From: Streptomyces sp. RFCAC02
GTDB taxonomy: Bacteria; Actinomycetota; Actinomycetes; Streptomycetales; Streptomycetaceae
Length of the DNA: 64,000 nt
Reading direction: 5' to 3'
NCBI RefSeq assembly: GCF_004193175.1
Contig: NZ_SAUH01000001.1
Span: forward strand, 5,241,501-5,305,500
Of the stretch, positions 44,647-54,900 are shown piece after piece; the stretch's first letter is position 1; each line of letters opens with the position of its first letter. Below the pieces are notes generated by a model. It worked only from the letters and a program-made list of their open reading frames with translations. It did not search any database and was not told the DNA's origin. The translations under genes were made by a program, and so were the position numbers.

Positions 44647-45063
44647 ATGGGCATGACTTCCCGGTTGCGGACCGTACGGTCCGGCGCCTTCGGCGCCCTG
44701 CTCGCGTCCCTGCTCCTCGGCGGCCAGGCCACGGCCACCCCCGCGCCCGCCACCGCCGCGTACGCCCCGTATGCCTCCTACGGCGACATCTGCCTCACCG
44801 ACCTCCCGGCCGAGGCGCACGACACCCTCTACCTCATCGAGGAGGGTGGCCCGTTCCCCTACCCCCAGGACGGCGGGATCTTCCACAACCACGAGGGACT
44901 CCTCCCCACCCAGCCCACCGGCTACTACCACGAGTACACGGTGGACACGCCAGGCAGCGACGACCGGGGCGAGCGCCGGATCGTCACGGGCGAGGCCCCC
45001 GAGGAGGACTACTACACGGCCGACCACTACGACTCCTTCGACCTCGTGGACCACACCTGCTGA
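44647..45063 (+). CDS. Secreted guanyl-specific ribonuclease (RNase Sa type)
   Basis: A 138-residue preprotein. A signal peptide covers about residues 1-38 (RSGAFGALLASLLLGGQATATPAPATA). The mature part follows the RNase Sa pattern: ICLTDLPAEAHDTLYLIEEGGPFPY, YYHEYTV (Glu base), ERRIVTGEAPEEDYYTADHY (Arg and catalytic His) and two Cys (start of the mature domain and the last residue) for the disulfide. It cleaves RNA after guanosine outside the cell. No barstar-like inhibitor gene lies next to it. Confidence 0.92.
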   Translation: MGMTSRLRTVRSGAFGALLASLLLGGQATATPAPATAAYAPYASYGDICLTDLPAEAHDTLYLIEEGGPFPYPQDGGIFHNHEGLLPTQPTGYYHEYTVDTPGSDDRGERRIVTGEAPEEDYYTADHYDSFDLVDHTC

Positions 45064-45148
45064 CCACTCGTCCCGTCCCCCGGGCGCCGGGGCCGCCCAC
45101 ACGGCCCCGGCGCCCCTCCCTGCGTCCGATGTGGCCGGAAAGCGGCTG

Positions 45149-45179
45149 TTGACCGTCCTACGGCGGCCCGCCCTAGCAT
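45149..45179 (+). promoter_or_regulatory. Possible vegetative promoter of the P450 gene
   Basis: TTGACC (45149-45154) and TAGCAT (45174-45179) resemble -35 and -10 boxes with a 19-bp spacer, one or two bases longer than ideal. They lie 31 bp before the P450 start. Confidence 0.45.
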
Positions 45180-45209
45180 GGCCCGGTCCATGGCCCCCGG
45201 GGAGGCACG

Positions 45210-46400
45210 ATGACGACCGAAGCCGTACTGGATCTGGGCGCGCTGGGCGACGGGTTCGTCCGCGACCCGTACCCCGTCTACGCGGCGCTGCGGGCGCGCG
45301 GGCCGGTGCACCGCGTCATCAGTCCGCACGGCTACCCCTGCTGGCTCGTCGTCGGCCACGAGGCGGCCCGCGCCGCCCTCGCCGACCCGCGCCTCAGCAA
45401 ACGCGTCCCCGAAGGCCCCGAGGCGCAGATCCAGGAGACCTCCCCGTTCCCCCACATGCTCATCACGGACCCGCCCGACCACACGCGGCTGCGGCGGCTC
45501 GCCCAGCGGGAGTTCACCTCGCGCCGCGTCGCCGCGATGGAGCCGCGCGTGCAGGAGATCACGGACGGGCTGCTCGACGCGATGCTCGCCGCCCCGGACG
45601 GCAGGGCCGACCTCGTGGACGCGCTCGCGTTCCCGCTGCCCATCACCGTCATCTGCGAGCTGCTCGGCGTCCCGTTCCTGGAGCGCGAGGCGTTCCGCGA
45701 CTGGACGGTCGCGCTCTTCGGCCTCGCCACGCCCGAGGAGAAGCGTGAGACGGCGGCGCGGATGGGCGCCTACATGACGGAGCTGGTCGCCGCCAAGCGC
45801 GGCCGGCCCGGCGACGACCTCCTCAGCGCCCTCATCCAGACCCGCGACGAGGACGGCGACCGCCTCTCGCCCCCCGAACTCCTCGGCATGGCCTGGCTCC
45901 TCCTCGTCGCCGGCCACGACACGACCGTCCACCTCCTCAGCAACGGCGTCCTCGCCCTCCTGCGCCACCCCGACCAGGCGGCGGCCCTGCGCGCCGACCG
46001 GTCGCTGCTGCCGAACGCGATCGAGGAGATGCTGCGGTACGACGCCCCCGTCCCGACGGCCACCCCGCGCTACGCGACCGCGCCGATGGAGCTGGCGGGC
46101 ACGGTCATCGGCGCGGGCGACGTCGTCCTGCCCGTCATCGCCGACGGCGACCGCGACCCGGCGCGCTTCCCGGCGGCCGACCGGTTCGACATCCGCCGCG
46201 ACACCGGCGGCCACCTGGCGTTCGGGCACGGCATCCACTACTGCGTCGGCGCGCCCCTGGCCCGGCTGGAGGGCCGGATCGCCGTCGGTTCCCTGCTGGA
46301 GCGCGCTCCCGGTCTCGCACTCGACGGCACGCCGGGCGGCTGGCGCACCGGCCTGCTGTTCCACGGCCCGTCCCACGTACCGGTGCGCTGGCGTCCGTAG
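45210..46400 (+). CDS. Cytochrome P450 (CYP107-like)
   Basis: A 396-residue soluble bacterial P450. The I-helix oxygen motif is LLVAGHDTTVHLL (about residues 230-242), the ExxR region is AIEEMLRYDAPV and the haem-binding loop is LAFGHGIHYCVGAPLARLEGRIA. HMLITDPPDHTRLRRL is the conserved C-helix site. It needs a separate ferredoxin, and none is adjacent. The substrate cannot be inferred; there is no biosynthetic cluster around it. A GGGGAGG ribosome site precedes ATG 45210. It converges with the amidase. Confidence 0.93.
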   Translation: MTTEAVLDLGALGDGFVRDPYPVYAALRARGPVHRVISPHGYPCWLVVGHEAARAALADPRLSKRVPEGPEAQIQETSPFPHMLITDPPDHTRLRRLAQREFTSRRVAAMEPRVQEITDGLLDAMLAAPDGRADLVDALAFPLPITVICELLGVPFLEREAFRDWTVALFGLATPEEKRETAARMGAYMTELVAAKRGRPGDDLLSALIQTRDEDGDRLSPPELLGMAWLLLVAGHDTTVHLLSNGVLALLRHPDQAAALRADRSLLPNAIEEMLRYDAPVPTATPRYATAPMELAGTVIGAGDVVLPVIADGDRDPARFPAADRFDIRRDTGGHLAFGHGIHYCVGAPLARLEGRIAVGSLLERAPGLALDGTPGGWRTGLLFHGPSHVPVRWRP

Positions 46401-46416
46401 ACCGCGCCCCGGGGAG

Positions 46417-47571
46417 TCACGCGTCCGCCGGCAGCAGTCCCCGGTCCGCCCCCGCGGCGTGGTGCCGTGCCGCGGCCAGCAGCAGCGCCTCGTCGCCGTG
46501 CCGCGCCACGAGCTGGAGGCCCACCGGCTCCCCGGCCCCGGTGAAACCGGCCGGGAGGCTGATCGCGGGATGCCCGCTCAGATTGAACGCCCAGGTCAGC
46601 GCCGTGTGCAGGCGCTCGCCCGGCCCCTCGTGCCCGTGCGGCGGGAACGGCGTCGTCGGGGTGGCGACGAGATCCGCGGCGCCGAACACGGCGGCGAGCC
46701 GCCCGTCGTTCAGCGTCCGGTCACCGCCGCCGCCGGGGGAGCGCAGCGCGAACCACGCCGCCTCCGGGTCCGACAGCCGCACCGGCACGTCCACCCGCAC
46801 CAGCCCGGCGGCCCCGCACAGGCGCCGCAGCGCGCCCGCCGCGACACGGGCCACCGCCCGGTCGGTCGCGGCGAACCCGAGCGTCGCCGACCACGTCACC
46901 CGGGCACCGGCCGCCGACCGGGGAGCGGCCCGCGGACCGTGACCGCCGACGGCGCGCAGCCACGCGGCGGCGTCGGCCGGATCGCGCACGAGGGGACCGC
47001 CCACGTTGAGCCCCGCCCGGTCGCGTGCCGGGAGCCGTCCGTTCGTCGGCTTCAGGCCGATGACGCCGCACCACGCAGCCGGTATGCGGACCGACCCCGC
47101 GCCGTCGTTCCCGGTGGCCAGCGGCACCATGCCGGCGGCGACGGCCACCGCGGAGCCGGCCGACGAGCCGCCGGGGAGCCACGGGTTCAGCGTGCGGCCG
47201 CGCGGCGTCGTCCCCCAGGTGCGGTACGCCCGGCCGGCGGCCGGATCCGGGACCGACCCCGCCCCCACCGGGACACAGCCGGCCGCGACGAGCCGCGCGC
47301 TCTGCGGCGACGTCCACCCCTCGACGGCCTTCACGGCGATCGGCACCCCCGCGAGCGGCGGCCGGGCGCCCTCCCGCACCGCCTCGTCCACCGCGCGCGC
47401 CACGGCCGCCGCACGCTCCGGCCACACCTCGGCGAACGCGCGCAGCTCCCCGTCCCGCGCGGCGACCGCCCGCAGCGCCGCCGCCGTGACCTCGGCGGCC
47501 GAGAAATCACCGCCCCGCACCCCGGCGGCGATGTCCAGCGCGCCGAGCGTCCCGTAGATCCCGTCCCGCAC
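46417..47571 (-). CDS. Amidase-signature family hydrolase
   Basis: A 384-residue amidase. The Ser-Ser-Lys triad is visible: Lys in [12 protein letters not shown], the middle Ser in [15 protein letters not shown] and the nucleophile in [25 protein letters not shown]. It is shorter than the usual 450-500 residues; the stretch before [13 protein letters not shown] seems reduced. The role (amide or nitrile metabolism) is unknown. GTG 47571 has GGGGAGG at the right distance. The adjacent LacI gene points the same way and might regulate it. Confidence 0.87.
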   Translation of the reverse strand: MRDGIYGTLGALDIAAGVRGGDFSAAEVTAAALRAVAARDGELRAFAEVWPERAAAVARAVDEAVREGARPPLAGVPIAVKAVEGWTSPQSARLVAAGCVPVGAGSVPDPAAGRAYRTWGTTPRGRTLNPWLPGGSSAGSAVAVAAGMVPLATGNDGAGSVRIPAAWCGVIGLKPTNGRLPARDRAGLNVGGPLVRDPADAAAWLRAVGGHGPRAAPRSAAGARVTWSATLGFAATDRAVARVAAGALRRLCGAAGLVRVDVPVRLSDPEAAWFALRSPGGGGDRTLNDGRLAAVFGAADLVATPTTPFPPHGHEGPGERLHTALTWAFNLSGHPAISLPAGFTGAGEPVGLQLVARHGDEALLLAAARHHAAGADRGLLPADA

Positions 47572-47850
47572 CGGCCCGCCTCCCCGAGGGCCGCGCCACG
47601 GCACACCCGCCCCGGGTTCAGCCGCGCCGCGGCCGGGAGGGTGCCCCAGCGCGGCTGAACGTCATCCCGCCCGTCACCGACGCCCGTCCGCCGCCCCAAC
47701 TCACGGCGCGGACAGCCCGGCTGACGGGGCAGCACCGAGTCAAACCGCCGTACGCCGCCACCGTCAAGGGGGCACACCAGGCGGCGCGGCGACACGCCGA
47801 CCGCCTCCCACCCGGTCGAATGCCGTTCGGCCCGCCGCACATCCGGCCTA
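47572..47850. other. Intergenic region upstream of the amidase
   Basis: No coding frame with family resemblance is seen in these 279 bp. They hold the amidase promoter region and run into the MITE-like copy. Confidence 0.5.
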
Positions 47851-47986
47851 GGGCCTGTCCGGCGGATCTTGCCTGTCTCGCGACGCCGGCCACGGCACCT
47901 CGCTGCGTTGCCGTATCGCGCGAATACGACGGGTATGAGCTGCGATCCGGCGCCTTGCGATGCACCGCATCCGACGCCGCGAGCCG
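47851..47986. mobile_element. MITE-like element, second copy, right end lost
   Basis: Starts GGGCCTGTCCGGCGGATC and is nearly identical over about 135 bp to the reverse complement of the element at 40854. The expected right inverted repeat is missing; the match stops after GACGCCGCGAGCC. CCTAG occurs at both sides (47847-47851 and 47987-47991) and may be a target duplication. The end lies 11 bp from the stop of the LacI gene. Confidence 0.75.
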
Positions 47987-47997
47987 CCTAGCCGCGC

Positions 47998-49056
47998 TCA
48001 CCGCACGGGCGCCACCGCCGTCGACGCCCGTACCGTCAGGGTCGCCGCCGCCTCCCGCACCTCGCTCACCGACACCCCGTCCGCCACGGCCTCCCGCAGG
48101 CGCCGCGCCGCGAGCGCCCCGTACGCGTGCACGTCACGGCTGAGCGCCGTCAGCGCCGGGTCCACGAGCCGGCACAGCGCCGAGTCGTCCCACGCCACCA
48201 GCGACACGTCGGCCGGCACCCGCAGCCCGAGCCCGCGCGCCGCCGCGAGCCCCGCCACGGCCATCACGTCGTTGTCGTACACCACCGCGGTCGGACGTCC
48301 GTCCCCGCCGCCGTCCGCGAGCGCCGCGCGCGTCGCCGCCGTGCCGCCGCCCGTCGTGTAGTCCGCCTCCACCGTCCGCACCCGCAGCCCGAGCCGCGCC
48401 GCCGCCCGGTGGAACGCGGCCGTCCGCATCTCCGTGTGCCGCAGCCGCGCCGGTCCCGTCACCCGCGCGATCCGCCGGTGCCCCAGCTCCGCCAGGTGCG
48501 CGGCCACGGACGCCACGCCCGCCGCCTCGTCGCTCCACACCGCGGGCAGCGACCCGGCCCCCAGCGGCGCGCCGACGACGACCGCCGGCAGCCCGAGGTC
48601 CTCCAGCACCGGCACCCGCGCGTCGTCCACCCGGAGGTCCACGACGAACACGCCGTCCACCGCGCGCCGCGCCCACCAGTCGCGGTACACCGCGATCTCC
48701 GCCTCCACGTCCGCCGCGACCGTCAGCAGCAGGGGCGTCGTGTCGGCGGCCAGTTCGCCCTGGATGCCGGCCATCAGCCGCATGAAGAACGGTTCGAGGC
48801 CCAGCGTGTGCGCCGGCCGGCCGATCACCAGGCCGAACGCCCAGGCAGGCCCGGCCGGCGGCCGCCCCAGCTCGTCGGCGACGGCGAGCACCCGCCGCCG
48901 TACCGCGTCCGGCACGCCCGGCCGCCCGTGCAGGACGAGCGAGACGACCGCCCGCGTCACGCCGGCGCGGCGCGCGATCTCGTGCACGGCGGGACGTGAC
49001 GCGCGGGGGGAGCCGGCGGCGTCCGGGGGGCGAACGGGACACGTGGTGCTTTTCAC
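47998..49056 (-). CDS. LacI-family regulator
   Basis: A 352-residue LacI protein. The helix-turn-helix is VHEIARRAGVTRAVVSLVLHGRPGVPDAVRRRVLAVADELG, followed by the sugar-binding domain (LGHRRIARVTGPARLRHTEMR, PTAVVYDNDVMAVAGLAAARG, SLVAWDDSALCRLVDPALTAL). The effector is unknown. GTG 49056 is chosen for its GGAGGT ribosome site; the frame extends 35 codons further upstream without one. It is divergent from the ROK kinase across 169 bp, a position suggesting control of sugar metabolism. Confidence 0.88.
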   Translation of the reverse strand: MKSTTCPVRPPDAAGSPRASRPAVHEIARRAGVTRAVVSLVLHGRPGVPDAVRRRVLAVADELGRPPAGPAWAFGLVIGRPAHTLGLEPFFMRLMAGIQGELAADTTPLLLTVAADVEAEIAVYRDWWARRAVDGVFVVDLRVDDARVPVLEDLGLPAVVVGAPLGAGSLPAVWSDEAAGVASVAAHLAELGHRRIARVTGPARLRHTEMRTAAFHRAAARLGLRVRTVEADYTTGGGTAATRAALADGGGDGRPTAVVYDNDVMAVAGLAAARGLGLRVPADVSLVAWDDSALCRLVDPALTALSRDVHAYGALAARRLREAVADGVSVSEVREAAATLTVRASTAVAPVR

Positions 49057-49225
49057 GGGCGGAACCTCCGGCCTCCGGTCCGCGGCGCGCCGGGACCCGA
49101 CCCGTCCCGACCCCGCGGAGTGATCCGTCGCATGATCGGACAGAACGTGCCGCGGCGCCATGACGCCCCGCCCCGGCCGCCGGGCGCCCGTCCGGCCCGG
49201 GGGCGCGTAGGGCAGAATCGACCCG

Positions 49226-50374
49226 ATGAGTACCTACCGTGAGCGAGTGAACCGCCGGACGGCCCGTGCGACGGTCCGCAGCGCCGCCGCCGCCCGCGAG
49301 CGACGCTCACACCTGTCGGCGCCCCGCGTGCCGACCGTCGGCATCGACATCGGCGGCACCAAGGTGATGGCCGGCGTCGTGGACCCGGACGGCGTCGTCC
49401 TGGAGCGCGTGCGCGCCGAGACGCCCGACAAGTCCAAGAGCCCCAAGGTCGTCGAGGACACCATCGCCGAACTCGTCCTCGACCTCTCCGACCGGCACGA
49501 CGTGCACGCCGTCGGCATCGGCGCCGCCGGCTGGGTGGACACCGACCGGTCCACCGTCCTGTTCGCGCCGCACCTCGCCTGGCGCAACGAGCCGCTGCGT
49601 GACGCGCTCGCCGCCCGCCTCGCCGTCCCCATCATGGTCGACAACGACGCGAACACCGCCGTGTGGGGCGAGTGGCGCTTCGGCGCGGGCCGGGGCGCCG
49701 ACCACCTCGTCATGATCACCCTCGGCACCGGCATCGGCGGCGCCATACTGGAGGGCGGCCGGGTCAAGCGCGGCGCGTACGGGGTGGCCGGCGAGTTCGG
49801 CCACATGCAGGTCGTCCCCGGCGGGCACCGCTGCCCCTGCGGCAACCGCGGCTGCTGGGAGCAGTACAGCTCGGGCAACGCGCTGGTCCGCGAGGCCAGG
49901 GAGCTCGCGGCGGCCGAGTCGCCCGTCGCCCACCACATCCTGGATCGCGTCGGCGGCCGTGTCGGGGACATCACCGGCCCCCTCATCAGCGAACTGGCCC
50001 GCGAAGGCGACGCCATGTGCGTCGAGCTGCTCGAGGACGTCGGCCGCTGGCTCGGCGTCGGCATCGCGAACCTCGCCGCCGCCCTCGACCCGGCCAGGTT
50101 CGTCATCGGCGGCGGCGTCAGCGACGCGGACGACCTCCTGATCGGCCCGGCGCGCGACGCGTTCCGCCGCCAGCTCACCGGCCGCGGCTACCGGCCGGAG
50201 GCCACCATCGTCCGCGCCGAACTCGGGACCGACGCCGGCATGGTCGGCGCGGCCGACCTGGCGCGTCTGGTCGCCCGCCGCTTCCGCCGCGCGAACCGCC
50301 GCCGCGCCGGCCGCGTGCACCGCGCGACGTTCGACCTGTGGCTGCCGTCGAGGAGCAGGACGGCCGGCCGATGA
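49226..50374 (+). CDS. ROK-family sugar kinase (glucokinase-like)
   Basis: A 382-residue ROK protein. The ATP motif is VGIDIGGTKVMAGVVDPDG (about residues 38-56). VDNDANTAVWGEW holds the catalytic Asp, and GTGIGGAILEGGRVKRGAYGVAGEFGHMQV leads to the zinc site CPCGNRGCWEQY. It lacks a helix-turn-helix, so it is a kinase and not a repressor. The first 35 residues form an Arg-rich extension seen in Streptomyces relatives. Glucose is the default substrate; others are possible. It ends in an ATGA overlap with the next gene. Confidence 0.9.
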   Translation: MSTYRERVNRRTARATVRSAAAARERRSHLSAPRVPTVGIDIGGTKVMAGVVDPDGVVLERVRAETPDKSKSPKVVEDTIAELVLDLSDRHDVHAVGIGAAGWVDTDRSTVLFAPHLAWRNEPLRDALAARLAVPIMVDNDANTAVWGEWRFGAGRGADHLVMITLGTGIGGAILEGGRVKRGAYGVAGEFGHMQVVPGGHRCPCGNRGCWEQYSSGNALVREARELAAAESPVAHHILDRVGGRVGDITGPLISELAREGDAMCVELLEDVGRWLGVGIANLAAALDPARFVIGGGVSDADDLLIGPARDAFRRQLTGRGYRPEATIVRAELGTDAGMVGAADLARLVARRFRRANRRRAGRVHRATFDLWLPSRSRTAGR

Positions 50375-50931
50375 CCACGCACTCCACGGCACCGGCTGCG
50401 CCCCAGCGCCCCCCGCACCGCCCGCGCCACCGCTGGCTGGCCCTCGTCGTCGTCGCGCTCCTGATCGCGATCCCCGCCGGCTACCTCGCGCTGTCCGCCT
50501 ACCAGAGCCGCGACAGCGGCGAGGACAAGGCCCGCACGGCGTCGGCGCAGGCGCTGATCTACGAGTGGCCGAGCAAGGTGCAGCGCCGCATCTACGACGT
50601 CCCGATCCCCGCCGGCTCGGCGTACGTCGGCTACTACGAGACGAACTCGTGGGACGTCAGCAAGCTGTACGTCGAGTTCCGCTGCTCCCCGGGCCAGTTG
50701 AGCGGCTTCCTGCACGAACTCGGCATCGACCCCTCCGATCTGCGCGAGGGCCGGGTGAGCGTGAGCGACGCCGACGCGGACATCGTGGGCTGGTCCTTCG
50801 ACGAACCCGACCGCACGTACACGAGCGCCACGGTGCAGCAGTCCGACGCGGAACCGGAGGTCGCCGTCACGGTGGACACGACGAGCGAGGAACGCCCCCG
50901 CGTCTACGTGACCTCGACGGCCCACCTCTGA
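50371..50931 (+). CDS. Membrane-anchored protein of unknown function
   Basis: A 186-residue protein with a short Pro-rich cytoplasmic N-terminus, one transmembrane helix (WLALVVVALLIAIPAGYLAL, about residues 22-41) and an extracellular domain of about 140 residues. I recognise no family. It is translationally coupled to the ROK kinase gene (ATGA), which suggests joint expression but not necessarily a shared job. Confidence 0.65.
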   Translation: MTTHSTAPAAPQRPPHRPRHRWLALVVVALLIAIPAGYLALSAYQSRDSGEDKARTASAQALIYEWPSKVQRRIYDVPIPAGSAYVGYYETNSWDVSKLYVEFRCSPGQLSGFLHELGIDPSDLREGRVSVSDADADIVGWSFDEPDRTYTSATVQQSDAEPEVAVTVDTTSEERPRVYVTSTAHL

Positions 50932-50991
50932 CCGAGGACGGCCGGACCGCGACGGGGATCAGCCGTCCTTCGACGGAGGTGGCATCGGCGG

Positions 50992-51342
50992 GAGACAGGC
51001 TTCGACGGCTCCAGGCTGGCGGAGGAGCGGGGCAGTTGTTACGTAGCACTCGGACGCCCGGCGCATGCCGAGGAGGCGCTGACGACGGCGATGGCGAAGC
51101 CCCTGTCGTCGCGACGCAAGGGCGGAGTGTTGATCGATCTCGCTTCCTGCGGTGTCCAGCGTGACGATGCCGATCAGGTCATCGGCCACGTGCGCGAGGC
51201 GATGGAACTGGCTCGTGCGACGCGGTCCGGCTACCTCGCCCGCAAGATCGCCGCTTTCGCCGGGACTCTCGGCCCGTTGCTGTCGGACAGCCGCGTTGCC
51301 GCGCTGAATGCAGAAATCGCCGATATGTCGGCAGTCGAATGA
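50992..51342 (+). pseudogene. C-terminal remnant of an XRE/TPR-type regulator
   Basis: An open stretch reads ETGFDGSRLAEERGSCYVAL, then RPAHAEEALTTAMAKPLSSRRKG, and ends ARATRSGYLARKIAAFAGTL, LGPLLSDSRVAALNAEIADM. This is the end of the TPR sensor domain of Streptomyces XRE regulators. The helix-turn-helix and most of the repeats are missing and no proper start exists before 51091 (ATG, 83 codons). It is thus a decayed gene end or a short leftover ORF. Confidence 0.6.
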
Positions 51343-51358
51343 TCTCCGGGAGGACGAA

Positions 51359-51724
51359 ATGACCCTTGGTACCGGGCGTGTGTTCCGTGAGGCGTGGATC
51401 GCGGGGGTGCGGAGACACTTCCCGGGTGAGCCCAAGGCCGGCTATGTCGCGCCGTGGGAGGAGACGCCGGAGTGGGAGCGGGAGGCTGCCGCGGCCGTGG
51501 AAGGGCAGGTGTGTGACTTCGTCGCCGTGAGCGGTGGAAGCGCGGCCAAGTTGACGCGGGAGCAGCGGGGGCGGTTCGTCGCGCTGTGCTGGATCGCCCA
51601 GATCCACCGGCACTTCGATGCACCGAAGCCGGGTTACGTCGCGGATTGGGACGCTCTTCCCGAGTGGCAGCGGGAGACGGACGCGGACATCTTCGATGCC
51701 GTCGAGCGGGCCGCCGCGGTGTGA
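51359..51724 (+). CDS. Small protein with an internal tandem duplication
   Basis: A 121-residue protein. AWIAGVRRHFPGEPKAGYVA with its PWEETPEWERE end, and CWIAQIHRHFDAPKPGYVAD with its WDALPEWQRE end, are two copies of the same 32-residue unit, about 60 residues apart. The aromatic pattern W-HF-GYV-W-PEW is kept in both. No family is recognised. It has a good ribosome site (GGGAGGAC) and starts 16 bp after the XRE remnant, so it may be the surviving partner of that regulator. Confidence 0.65.
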   Translation: MTLGTGRVFREAWIAGVRRHFPGEPKAGYVAPWEETPEWEREAAAAVEGQVCDFVAVSGGSAAKLTREQRGRFVALCWIAQIHRHFDAPKPGYVADWDALPEWQRETDADIFDAVERAAAV

Positions 51725-51961
51725 GCCTGCCGCGCGCCGTGCCCGTCCGTTCCGTCTTGTCGCCGTGACGTCGTCGCCCCCGTGCCCTCCCCGGGCGTGG
51801 GGGCGACGTGCGTCCTGACTCGGGTCCCCGACGCCGAAGTGGAGGCTTCGCTGCTGTGACCGTTGTCGTACGGAGCGGAGTTCGGAGGGGGCGGGCGTCG
51901 CGGTCGTTCGTTTGTGCGGTACTTTCCGGTCCGATCTTGCGTATCGGCCGAGGGGGACACC

Positions 51962-54900
51962 GTGGGACGTGCTGCGGACTGGAGTCCGGTCGGTATGGAT
52001 TCCGATCCGACTCCGGGGGATCCGGACGAGGTCCGGACGCTTGCGGATGATTTGCAGACGTTTGCCGACGGTGTCGGTGAGGCGCTGGGGAAGATCCGGG
52101 GGCTTGCCGGGGATCGTGCGGTGCAGGACTGGTCGGGGTTGTCGGCTGATGCGTTCCGGGACGAGTTCGACGGTGTTCCGGAGAATCTGACGAAGCTGCA
52201 GGACTCGTACGACTTGTGCGCGCAGGCGTTGCAGACGTATTGGCCGAAGTTGGAGACGGCGCAGGGGGATGCGGATCGGGCGCTGGAGCGTGCGATCGCG
52301 GCGCAGGCTGACCTGACGGCGGCGCAGAGCGCTTTGGGGGATGCGCAGGATTGGGTGTCGCGTGCGGGGGATGAGGCGGATCGTCTGGAGCGTGAGGGGG
52401 AGGGTGCGGAGCCGCCGGACGATGCGGAGGTGCGTGCTGCGACGCGTGATCGGCAGGCGGCGCAGCAGGCGCAGGAGTCGGCTCAGGGGCGGGTGGACGA
52501 TGCGCAGGGCCGTCTCGATGCCGCCCGGCAGTTGGCGGAGCAGGCGCGGGAGATGCGGGAGGACGCTGCCCGCGAGGCCGCTCGTGACATCGACGAGGCG
52601 TCCGACGCCGGTATCCAGAACCGCAAGTGGTGGGAAGACGCGATCCACTGGGTGACGGAGAACTGGGACACGATCGTCGATGTCTGCAAAGCCGTCGTCG
52701 CGGTCCTCGGCATCGTCGTCATGATCATCGGCGGGCCGTTGGCCTGGGTGGTGCTCGCCGCAGCCCTCGTCGTCCTCGCCGACACATTGATCAAATACGC
52801 CCGAGGAGAAGCCGGTCTCCTCGACGTCGCGTTCGCCGCACTCGACTGCATCCCCGGCATGAAGGGCCTCACCACCCTCGGCGGCCTCGCCCGCGGCCTC
52901 AAGGGCGGCCTCGCCGCCGCCCGCACCGGCATGCGCGGCCTCCGCCAGGGCGCCCTCGGCCTCGGCCGCACCGTCAGGACCCGGGCACGTTCCACCCGGA
53001 GCCTCGCGACCCGCGGTGACCCCATCGACATGGCCACCGGCGAGGTCGTCATCTCCGCCACGGACGTGTCACTCGCGGGCGTCCTCCCCCTCGTCCTGGC
53101 CCGCCACCACCGCAGCGGCCTGCGCGGCGGTACGTGGTTCGGCCCGTCCTGGACCTCGACGCTCGACCAGCGCCTCGTCCTCGAACCGGACGGCCTGCGC
53201 CTCCACACCGACGACGGCATGATCCTCTCCTACCCCCGCCCCGTCGCGGGGGAGCCGGTCCTGCCCGTCGAAGGGCCGCGCGCGCCGCTGACCTGGGACG
53301 GGGTTCCCGGCGGCACGATCACCGTCGCCCTGCGCGGCGCCGGGCACACGCTCCACTTCGCCCCCGTGCCGGGCCGCCCCGGAGCCGACCTCCCCCTCAC
53401 CGCGATGACGGACCGCAACGGCAACCGCGTGAGCGTCGAGTACGACGAGGCCGGCGCCCCGTCCGCCGTCCGCGACGACGCGGACCGGCACATCGGTGTC
53501 ACCACCGACGCCGGCCGCGTGACCGAACTGCGGCTGCTGAGCCACCCCGAGCACCCCCTGATCCGGCGCTTCGCCTACGACGGGCGCGGCAACCTCGCCG
53601 CTGTCCACGACGCCGACGACCGCCCCCTCACGTACGTGTACGACGACCGGCGGCGCGTCACCGGGTGGACCGACCGCGAAGGCCGCTGGTTCCGCTACAC
53701 GTTCGACCGCCGGGGCCGCTGCGTCGCCACCGACGGCACGGGCGGCGCACTGGCGTCACGCATCGCCTACACGGACGACGGCAGCACCACCACGTACACG
53801 GACGCGCTCGGCCACAGCACCGTCTACCGGTTCAACGACGCCCGCCAACTGCTGTCCGAGACCACCGCGCTCGGCCACACCACGCATCGCACGTGGGACC
53901 GCTACGACCGCCTCCTCACGGTCACCGACCCCCTCGGCCGCACCACGACGTACGAGCGTGACGACAACGGCGACGTGACCGCCGAACTGCACCCCGACGG
54001 CGGCACGACCCGCTTCACGCGTGACACGCACGGCCGGTGGACGGAGGCCGTCGCCCGCGACGGGTCGCGCGTCCTGCGGGAGTTCGACGAGCGGGGGAAC
54101 CTCGTCGCCGTCACCGACCCGGCCGGCGCGACGACCCGCCACACCTACGACGACCGGGGCCACCTCCTCACCACCACGTCCCCGCTCGGCAACACGACCC
54201 GCGTCCGCACCGACGCCGCGGGCCTGCCCGCCGAGGTCACCGACCCGCTCGGCGGCACGACGGTCACGACGTTCGACGCGTACGGCCGGCCCGTCGCCGC
54301 GACCGGACCGGCCGGCGGCCCGGTCGGCGTCGAGCGCACCCCCGACGGTCTGCCGCTCGTCCGCACCGACGGGCAGGGCGGAGCGCGCCGCTTCACGTAC
54401 GACGCCGAGGGCAATCGGCTCACCCGCACCGACGAGGCCGGGCGGACGACGACGTTCACCTACGGCCCGTTCGGCCTGCCCGCCACGCAGACGCGGGCGG
54501 ACGGCTCGCGGTACACGTTCGAGCGGGACGGCGAGCTGCGTCTCACACGGGTGACGAACGCCGCCGGCCTCACCTGGGAGTACGTCCGGGACGCCGACGG
54601 CCGCCTGCTCTCCGAGACGGACTTCGACGGCCGCACCGTGACCTACGCGCACGACGCCGCCGGCCGTCTCGTCGGCCGCACGGACGCCCTCGGCCGCACG
54701 ACGACGTTCCGCCACGACGAGCGCGACGCCGTGTCCGCCGTCGAGACGGACGGCGTGCGCACCGAGTTCACGCGCGACGCCGGGGGCCGCATCGTCCGCG
54801 CGACCGGCGCCGACGCCGAGGTGACCCTCATCTACGACGCCGCGGGCCGCGTGCTGAGCGAGACGTGCGACGGGCGGACCGTCACCCACACGTACGACGC

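Noticed and set aside
45210..46400. P450 as part of a natural-product gene cluster
   Set aside because: Neighbours are a secreted RNase, an amidase and regulators; no synthase, ferredoxin or tailoring genes are near it.
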